Below the pieces are notes generated by a model that did no database searches, had not been told where the DNA came from, and saw only the letters and a program-made list of their open reading frames with translations. A stretch of 64,000 nucleotides of DNA, taken from the NCBI GenBank assembly GCA_963969365.1, contig OZ017749.1, forward strand, positions 1,736,001-1,800,000, in the 5' to 3' direction. This document shows, piece after piece, positions 56,330-64,000 of the stretch. Each line of letters opens with the position of its first letter. The stretch's first letter is position 1. This DNA is from Asterochloris sp. CNOR1 (taxonomy: Eukaryota; Chlorophyta; Trebouxiophyceae; Trebouxiales; Trebouxiaceae). The position numbers were made by a program, and so were the translations under genes.

Positions 56330-59141
56330 ATGAGGCTACATCAGCCACAGGGAGCATCAGCATTTACCCAGCATGGCATCAGTCCAATAGCCCAGCCTGT
56401 CACATCTAAGCGGCTGCAGTCTCGAGTCGGCGCCCGGCACAGCTTCATTGAACGCAGCACTGACGTGGCCACCCTTGCTAAGACTGAACCTGCGCACTGT
56501 GTAGCCAAGCACGAGGACCAGCACTTGGCACTGCAGAGGCGTCAGCTGCAGGTCAGTATGTTGGTGGCAGCCTGACGTTGGCCATATAGGCTGTTTTTGC
56601 CTGTCTGACACCACCAGAAGAGTGCAAGTTGCTGACAGCAAAGCATCCCTCACTGCTGTGCTGAAATGCATGCATATTGATTGCAGGTTGCATTCAGTCA
56701 CTCAGAAGGGCCTCCACCTTCAGGCAGTCAGCAGTTTGTCCACAGCTCACGCAGGGGTCTGTCAGGCAGGCAAGTCGCAGTCATCTCCAGGGCAGGGCAG
56801 CAGCGTCGCCGGCGAACCCACCAGGCTGCCACCACCTCAGCTGCTGCCCCAGCGGCAAGCGAGCAGTCAGCAGCTGTTGAATCAAGTCATGCTGGCCTGA
56901 CACAGCAGGAGGAGGGGCCAGTCTGCCTGCAGATACAGGTCAGTCTGAGCTTCCCCTGTTTAAGCAGATCTCAAAAGAACTTTGCATTCTGGCGAGGACG
57001 AAGTCCTTGACTCTTTCTTTAGCCTGGCCATGCGCTGGTCTGCTCAAGCAGCATTTGATTGCTCAACTTGGTGAGTTATCTGATGGTGAAACAGCCAGCA
57101 AAGCCACAGCAGGCTTTACAACCGCATGTGCTGCAGGACCTGCACGCCATTGTGAGGCAGCAGGCAGAGCTGTTTGGAGACAGGCATGCCAGGAGCCTCA
57201 CTGCCGAGGAGATGCAGCAGTGGGCGTCAGCAGTTGGCGCCTGCAGCGTCCCAGATCTCATTGACCGTATACAGCAGTGAGCACTCTGAGGAGTGGGGGT
57301 GTTTTCAAAGGGGATGGTCGTGTATACGCTGCACAGGCTGGTTCAGTCCTGTTCTGCCCTGTCATAACTCGGGCTGCATAACACATAAAAGCCAGCAGCG
57401 AAATCTGCCTTCTGCTGATCTGACTTTGACCCCACCACAGCTCCTGTGGACCATACAATCAGGGTCGCATGCTGCCTGCCTCGGCGCCTGCACTTGCCTG
57501 CTGCTACAGCATGTCTAGCTGGAGGCCCATTTGCCAAGAGCAGCTGCATGCATAGTTTAGCTGCTCAGACATCGGCTGTCATCTGCTGCAGCAATCACAA
57601 GCCCAAGCAGCCTTTCATACAGGCAGGTACAGGGTGTTTGCCGTGGTTCCCTTGTGGCATCTCGGCTGCATGCCTCACACAGCCCTCTCCGCATCCGTGC
57701 AGGGGGATCAAGGCCCAGGCACACCTTGTAGCTGTGAACAAGCGCCTCGTGAGGAAGCTTGCTCGGCGGCAGAGCACCTTCAGCTCGAACATGGATCTGC
57801 TGGTTCTGATGGACGCTGGCAATGAGGGCCTTGTCAGGGCTGCTCAATTCTTTAAGCCCTCATACGGTGCCAGATTCTCCAGCTATGCTGTGCCAGCGGT
57901 GCAGCGCCAGATCTGGCGGGCGGCCATGAAAGAAGCTGACATGGTCCAAATTCCCATCACCTGGAAAGAGCTGCAGGTCAAGGCTTACGTCGCCAGAAAG
58001 GTGGGCTGGCAGCTCGACTCATATCTTCCATGCATCTTCCATGATGGCAAGGCTTTGCTGTGTCAAATCTGCAAGGCGCTGTTATTGGCCTGCAGTAGCC
58101 ATTTGTTTTGCAGCAATTGCCTGAGAGAGTGGGCACCTTGCTGCAAGCTACAGGCCTGCATCACTGACTCCGTCAGGTGCAAACGGCAACATGTTGCTGT
58201 GGATACCCACAATGAAGGCACCTGGGTTTTGCTATGCTACCGCCTTTGAGCACTCAGCAGGCAACAGTCTGCCCTCTTGATTGCTGCAGGCAGTGGCACC
58301 CTAGCAGGCAAATATCTGGCTGTTTGACATGCGTCTGTCGTTCGGTAGCATGAACATTTCCTTCTTGCTGTAGGCGCTGACTGCCCAGCTTGGCCGCAAC
58401 CCCACCACAGAGGAGCTGGCAGACATTGTGGGTGTTACCACTCAGCGGCTGAGCAACGTTCTGAGTGGCGGCCGACCGCCAGCCTCACTGGATGCACAGA
58501 TGAACAGTGGGGAGGTGGGGGACGACAACGAGGACACCCTGGCCGACAATGTGGCAGCGCCTGACACTTATCAGGAGGAGCACGCAGAGGCTCAGAGGCA
58601 ACGGTAAGCTCACTTCCTGCCTAACGTAGAGCAAGCAGGCCTGCTTGCTCTGCCAGGAGCAGCATACCTAGAATGCTACTGGAAAAGAACTGCTTGGCAT
58701 TCAGCTCCTATCATCTGTGTACCCTGGGCTGCCTGTTCAAGCTGCAGGTGACTGATGCTTCCAGCAACTATCTGATGAGCTTGCACCTCTGGTGCATCAG
58801 AAGATTAGGCCTGTGTTAAATGCAGTGCTGCTTCTGATAGCTGCTACCTCAACCATGTGCCATGTGTTTTGGAGCCTGAGCCGCAGTCTGTGCCACTGTG
58901 CAGGATGCTCTCTGACGATGTTGCCTTCCTGTTGGATGTCCTTCCCCCAGCAGAGGCAGAGGTACTAGCGCTGCGTTATGGTGTGCACGATGGGCAACCC
59001 AAGACTCACAGATACATTGGGGGCCACCTGGGCATGTCACATGAGAGAGTGCGGCAGATAGAGGCATCAGCAAAGCGGAGGCTAGCATGCAGCAAGCTGT
59101 CGCAGCTGCTTTCTCTGGGAGAAAAACTGCGCTCGAGATAA
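56330..59141 (+). CDS. Plastid RNA polymerase sigma-70 factor
   Basis: Nuclear-encoded sigma factor that directs the plastid bacterial-type RNA polymerase (PEP) to promoters. Exons: 56330-56551 (MRLHQPQGASAFTQ, Ser/Arg-rich, fits a transit peptide); 56687-56938 (low complexity); an exon ending at 57276 with DRHARSLTAEEMQQWASAVG (region 1.2-like; its 5' edge is not resolved); 57703-58000, region 2 (AHLVAVNKRLVRKLARRQST, MDLLVLMDAGNEGLVRAAQF, ARFSSYAVPAVQRQIWRAA, the -10 recognition and melting surface); 58374-58603, region 3 (LGRNPTTEELADIVGVTTQR); 58904-59141, region 4 (LPPAEAEVLALRYGVHDGQ, then YIGGHLGMSHERVRQIEASA, the -35-binding helix-turn-helix), ending TAA. Green algae usually have a single such gene. 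Convergent with Z-ISO. Confidence 0.92.
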
Positions 59142-59437
59142 TGCCCCTGGGCTGGCATCTTTTGATTCTGGTAATGATGTCACAGACACACTGTGATCTA
59201 ATGTAAACCCCTCAGAGACACACCCATTTTGATGAGTGACACTGTGTGACAGCTATGTATGCAGTTTTGTGCAGGGCATTGCTTTCCATTAGACCAGAAC
59301 TCCAGCAGACCTGTTTACTTGCTCTGCCATCAGTACGGACAACTCTGTACAATTTTTCTCATACAATCTAACGCAATCTGCCTTAACCACTGAACTCAAG
59401 ACAGGTTCCATGTCAACTACAGATCAACTTATATAAG
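59142..59437. other. Convergent intergenic region
   Basis: About 300 AT-richer bases between the stop codons of the sigma factor (+) and Z-ISO (-). It holds the two 3' UTRs; nothing else seen. Confidence 0.55.
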
Positions 59438-61756
59438 TTACCATCCTAGCCAATGACTGCCTGCCTGCATGAGGGGGTGTGCCCAGTATGCCCCCAGTGT
59501 GAGCAGCAAAATGGTAAAGTAGGGCAGCCTCAGAAACTCCTTGTAGTACATTGCTGGCAGCTGCTGCCTCCCATCGACAATAGCAGCAAATGGTATAATG
59601 CTTGTGCGCTCCTTCACAATGTCAAAAGCCTGCAGGCATGGATGGCCTCGGCAGGGGCAGCAACCTGATGCAGAACTGTAAAGCAGGGGGCTGTGCACAG
59701 GCACAACAAGCAATGCTGGCGTTCCTGCTATCCTGCCACCCTGACATCATCAGAGCAACCCAATGAGCAGCACAGCACTGCAGCAGATCTGCACTCAGCA
59801 GCACAGCAACCTGCCAAGTCATGCAATGCATCACGGGCACAGCAGAGCACTGCCATGCAACAGCTTGGCGAGCAGCAGCAAAGTGCTGCAGCAGCACCAC
59901 TCATAGCACTGCAAAAACCACAGCAATGCAGTGCCCTGATGAGCCCACCTTTGCCCCACTTTAATTAAAGCAGCACTGTGAGCTGCAGCAAAGTGCTGCC
60001 TTGAAGAGCAGTGCGAAGAGTCTGTGGGCCCACCTCGCCATACTTTCGCCTTTGGCGGAAATCACCATGCCAGCAGGAGAAGAAGTGGTGGGCCATAAGC
60101 CCTGCTGATGTGGTGACCATGAAGCTGTTGCCAATCCAGAGACAGTGCGCGGCGCACCAGAGGAACTGGCCAAAGCACTGGGGATGCCGTGTGATGCGGA
60201 TTACCCCTGTCTCCCACAGGTGCAGCTTAGGCGTGTCCACTGCAGCCACCTGCAGCCAACAGGATGGTAGATTGAGACTGTACGAGACGAAGCTGGCCAG
60301 CAGCATTCCCTACTGGTGCAGCTGGAGATGACAAGTGCAGCCACCTGCAGCCTCATGCACTAGTTGCTGTGCTGCGCAGCAAGATACACTGCACAGAGCT
60401 GGCATGACAGACAGGGCTGTGCAAGTCCTGGCTAACCAGCCAGCAGCAGTGCTGACATGCACATCTGCCATAGCAAGCCAGGGAAGCTCCCTGCTGCTGC
60501 CATTGGGCAGCAAGGGCTTGAAAGCCTGCGTACAACGGCAGACAATGAGGCATATCACATGGCAGCTGAGCAGCTGAAGGATGCTGGGCTGCCACCAGGG
60601 GGCTGGATGCACGACCTCACCTCTAGGATGTTGAATGTTGAAGGGTACAGGAAGAAGAATGAGACAAAGTTGAGCACCCAGACCAGCTCATGGACTCCAA
60701 CCTCGCCACGCACGTTCCAGAGGGGTGTGCCAGAGTATCTGTGATTGATGAAATACACTAGCGCCAGGGCTGCCAGCGGGAGACTGACCAGTGCAAAAAC
60801 AACACGGTATGCTCTGGGGCCTATTAGATCCTCGCCTGCAGGGGTGCAGGGCAGTGGGACGAAGGCAGCCAGATGGGAAAGCCACCTTTGCGGCTGCCTG
60901 ATACAGCAGCTGCGCTGCCAGTTGCATTTTTGCGTTTTCCTTTGGCACACCCAGCAGCTACCTATAAGAACACTCGGCAGGCAGAAAGAGATTGCAGCAA
61001 GCCCAGCTGCAACTGCTGACTGTGACCAACAGGTAACACCCATAGCTGCTGCAACTCACCATACGGCCGAAGGTAGGCCAGCCCGCTGTGGGCTGCTGCA
61101 AAAATGCCCAGGATCAGCAGCATCACCACCTCTGTGTTGCTGCTGATGCTCTTCAGGCTGTCTAGGAACTGGTTGGCCACGCCCGTCTCTGGATCTATCC
61201 ATGTCTGCAGGTACAGGAGCATAGCGTCAGCTGCCGCCAAAGCAAGAGCTGCTGCTGAGAGTTGATGGCCAGACGCTTGCCAACCCGCAAGCCTCTGCTT
61301 GTTACCGTTGTGACAGCAAAGCTATGTGGTCCTTGCAGGACTTGGGCAGCACAGCATGTGCAGCGGTGGGCAACACATGCAGCTGCAGGACAAGCAGGTG
61401 AACATGTGGTTTGGCGCAAAAAGCAACTGTGGCCAGATGGTGCCGCGTTGTGCACAGGTGCGCACCACATAGATGAGGCCAAGGACGCCAAGAAGCAATC
61501 CTGTGAATAGTGTCCAGCTTTGTGTAGATTGCTGCCTGCTATCAAATGCTGCAGAGTCCTCTCCCAGCACTGTTCTGCTGGAGCTTGCAGACACATCTGT
61601 GCTGCTGCCTGCCTCTGCTGCTTTCACATCAAACCAGGCTCGTTGTCTTTGAGGTGTTTGTCGATGTGGCTGCCTGCCCTCAAGTCGGTGCCTATTGGCG
61701 CAGTGAGCGTTCAGGTGAAGCCAGGAATGCCGACAGCCACCTGCCAGCCTCTGCAT
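59438..61756 (-). CDS. Z-ISO: 15-cis-zeta-carotene isomerase (Z-ISO), plastid
   Basis: Converts 9,15,9'-tri-cis-zeta-carotene to the 9,9'-di-cis form in carotenoid synthesis, between phytoene desaturase and zeta-carotene desaturase. It is a heme-dependent integral membrane protein of plastids, NnrU superfamily. Exons: 61756-61466, 61204-61060, 60835-60621, 60249-60034 and 59629-59438, totalling 1059 nt (352 aa), fully open. The basic, Ser-rich N-terminus fits a transit peptide, then [19 protein letters not shown]. Family blocks: [149 protein letters not shown]. Near-identical in layout to plant Z-ISO. Divergent from the AP endonuclease gene, 164 bp apart. Confidence 0.95.
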
Positions 61757-61920
61757 TGCAGCACTGTGATCTATCTCTCACTAAACGATTAGATGAAGTG
61801 CATATCATTTCTTGTCACTCTGGTTCTGCCTGAGTGGTAGCTAGCTGCTGCTGCTGCCCTTGTACCAACAGACATCATGCTACATGTCAGCCTTCAGCTT
61901 GATTGAGCTCAGTCATCCAG
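61757..61920. promoter_or_regulatory. Bidirectional promoter region, Z-ISO / AP endonuclease
   Basis: 164 bases between divergent start codons (61756 - and 61921 +). No specific motif recognised. Contains both 5' UTRs. Confidence 0.5.
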
Positions 61921-64000
61921 ATGTCAGTCGACAGACAGGAGGAGAGCTCTGTCCGAATTGCCACATGGAATATCAATGGCCTCCGTGCCTGCCTACGCAG
62001 GCCTGGGTGTGATCATATGCGCAGCATGAGGCAGCTGCTTGACTTCCTAGATGCAGGTCAGTGCTCGTCTGTGGCTGCTCTCACAGAGACAAGCTGCTGT
62101 GAACGGCAGCCTGCTGCTGATCTGATTTGACTTGTACAGACATTGTTTGCTTTCAAGAGACCAAGATGGTAAGGCAGGAACTGAGTCCTGATCTGGGCCA
62201 AGTTGAGGGCTGGTGAGTCTGCATTTTGTTGCATTGCATGTCAGTAGAGCAGCAGCAACAGCTTATAATCTTGCACTGATGCAATGCAGCACTGTGTGAT
62301 TTGTCAAGCCTGGGAATGAGCTGCATCCTGGTGCATTGGCACATCTTTCTCATCTGCCCTCTCTGGCTCTAGATTGGGGCGGCCATGTTAAGACAAGCAC
62401 GGACATCCTGCAGAAGATATTTCTTGGCTGCCTGCAGGGACTCGTACTTCTCCTTCTGCAAGACACGGACAGGCTACAGTGGGGTCGCCACTTTCGTGCG
62501 CAGTGCTGTCTCTGTCCCAGTTGCCGCAGCTGAGGGCATCACAGGTAGTTGAGTCCAGCGAGCTGTGCTTTGAAGCCAACTTGCATGAATACAGTTGCTG
62601 CTGGACTGAGGCATGTCCTCCTGCAGGTATTCTGGACCAAAATATGGGAGGGGTAGCTGCTGGCATGGCAAGCGTCAGGGGCACCATTCCATCAGCAGCA
62701 GGGGAGCTCTCAGACAGGTATGCGCACCACTATCCTGCACCAGGGCAGCATCTCTTATCTGGAGGGCTGCAGAAACAAGAACTCTTACGGTGCCCTTTGA
62801 AGGACATCTCCGCCTCGTTGCAGGATGCAGCACCCTGTCTGCCCACTACTGCCAACGCTGCTTGTGACCTCGCCTGTCTTTCAGCAAGCTGATCGATGTT
62901 CACAATGTCCAAAAGTCCTCTGACACAGCAACGCATCATATGAGACACGACAGGGACCAAAAGCTGTGGCGCCTAGCTGATGCCACAGCTGGCCATTACT
63001 GCCCTGCTTGCCGCACTGCAGGCTGGGTCCCGCTGTGCTGTACTGCAGTGCTGCATCCCGTGGATGCATGTCAATGCTGCAGCCTGGGGTGTGCATGTGA
63101 TGTCAGCCGCAGGGCTGCAGACCACGAGCTGTGGCCCGTTGCTCACTCTATTGCTGGCCAAGAGGGCCCATGCATGCTGCACTGCAGGCTGGGCTGCAGT
63201 ACAATTGCTTCAGCCTGTATCCCCGTGTACTCTGCGCTGCAGTTTCACTGACCACGAGCTGGCCGAGATTGACCAGGAGGGGCGCTGCGTGTGCACCGAC
63301 CATGGTTGCTTTGTGGTATTCAACCTGTACGTCCCAGCGATAACCACAGAGGACAAGGCCGCAGAGCGCTTTGCTTTCAAGCTTCGCCTCCTGGAGGTCA
63401 GCAGCTGCGCAGAATTGCCCTGCCACAGCAGCCGCCCCACTGCATCATGCACAAGGCGGCAGAGCGCCCACTGTCCTCAAGCCGTGCTATTGGGACATGA
63501 TGCATGCTTAGGCTCCAGCACCTGGTGTGATGCATGATTGTCACCTTCCCGGGGGAGGGCTGGACCCCCCTGGCTGGCCTTGCTGACTTGAGCCGCACTC
63601 AAGTGAGCAAACACGGCCAGGTCTCCCGCCAGCTGCGCCTTCCTGCAAGATGCTCTGCTATGTGCTCCAGCAAATCATGGATGCTGAGCCCTTTGTGCTG
63701 ATGTGCACCTCCAGATGTTATGTCTCTGCCAGCAAGGAGCCAGCCTCGCAGGCAGCCATGCATGGACCTTCACATAGAGTGAGGACACTGCTTGCAGCCT
63801 CTGCAGCTGCGCATGCTACCTTTGCTTGCTGGGACGGCTGGCCAGCTGCACATAGTATCCAAAAACACCTGCAATGCCTGCAGGCCCTGCAGATGAGCAT
63901 GTGTGCCTGCCAGGCTGTCACTTCATGTGCCCAGCAGCAGCAGCAGGCCCTGCCACTGCAAGACACTTCTCAGCGGCGCTTTGCACAACCATTAGGATGC
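61921..64000 (+). CDS. APEX2-type AP endonuclease (ExoIII family), partial at the window end
   Basis: Class II AP endonuclease/3' phosphodiesterase for base excision and single-strand break repair. Exons: 61921-62056 (RIATWNINGLRACLRRPG, with the active-site Asn in WNING); 62140-62212 (DIVCFQETKMVRQELSPDLG, catalytic Glu in QETK); 62438-62544 (YFSFCKTRTGYSGVATFVRS, PVAAAEGIT); 62627-62717 (GILDQNMGGVAAGMASV); 63243-63396 (FTDHELAEIDQEGRCVCTDH, FVVFNLYVP, ERFAFKLRLLE). The E-G-W-x-S-Y-F-S-F and FTxxELxxIDxEGR blocks fit the APE2 branch rather than APE1. The following exons with GDLN and the SDH motif were not found before 64000; the gene continues past the window. Exon phases agree. Confidence 0.85.

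Noticed and set aside
1-64000. tRNA, rRNA, CRISPR arrays, LTR elements
   Set aside because: I looked for cloverleaf-like blocks, regularly spaced repeats, and long direct repeats flanking gag/pol-like frames, and saw none I could support by eye.

Overview
The window is nuclear DNA of a photosynthetic eukaryote, most likely a green alga (Chlorophyta, perhaps Trebouxiophyceae; the rank is inference). The reasons are genes split by many short GT-AG introns with a TGCAG-type acceptor, a plastid sigma-70 factor, the plant/algal carotenoid enzyme Z-ISO, and no operon structure. Nearly all genes are multi-exon, so CDS spans below are first-to-last codon and include introns; exon bounds are given where I could follow them.

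Layout. 0-4 kb: a decayed cytosolic-type endo-beta-N-acetylglucosaminidase (ENGase, GH85) on the minus strand. 4.4-6.2 kb: a GT61-like secretory glycosyltransferase (+). 6.7-10.7 kb: a GT90 (CAP10/POGLUT-like) glycosyltransferase (-). 10.7-16.2 kb: a long LINE (-) with ORF1 and ORF2 in one frame, separated by one UAG. 16.2-17.4 kb: GT8 LARGE-like glycosyltransferase, copy A (+). 18.6-21.6 kb: a broken SCI1-like nuclear protein gene (-), head to head with the symplekin gene at 21.9-31.6 kb (+). 33.0-35.4 kb: an unrecognised gene. 36.2-38.5 kb: a 3' fragment of the SCI1-like gene, followed by a damaged Helitron (38.5-41.4 kb) whose end lies a few bases from GT8 copy B (41.4-42.6 kb, -). 43.5-45.3 kb: a GT31/Fringe-like glycosyltransferase (+). 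45.5-47.2 kb: an unrecognised gene (-). 47.3-48.1 kb: a truncated symplekin copy (-), head to head with the intact SCI1-like gene (48.4-52.3 kb, +). 52.7-55.4 kb: a possible membrane protein. 56.3-59.1 kb: plastid sigma factor (+). 59.4-61.8 kb: Z-ISO (-). 61.9-64 kb: APEX2-type AP endonuclease (+), running off the end.

Two stories stand out. First, five glycosyltransferase genes from four families (GT61, GT90, GT8 twice, GT31), plus a dead N-glycan-releasing enzyme, sit within 42 kb. Most begin with a clear signal peptide, so they probably act on secreted or surface glycoproteins. Second, the SCI1-like/symplekin divergent pair has been duplicated in inverted orientation: one copy kept symplekin and lost SCI1, the other kept SCI1 and lost symplekin. 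A third partial SCI1 copy lies next to the Helitron.

The right-hand 8 kb looks like ordinary housekeeping sequence. Z-ISO reads cleanly across five exons (1059 nt, open throughout), so I do not attribute the frame breaks elsewhere to poor sequence.
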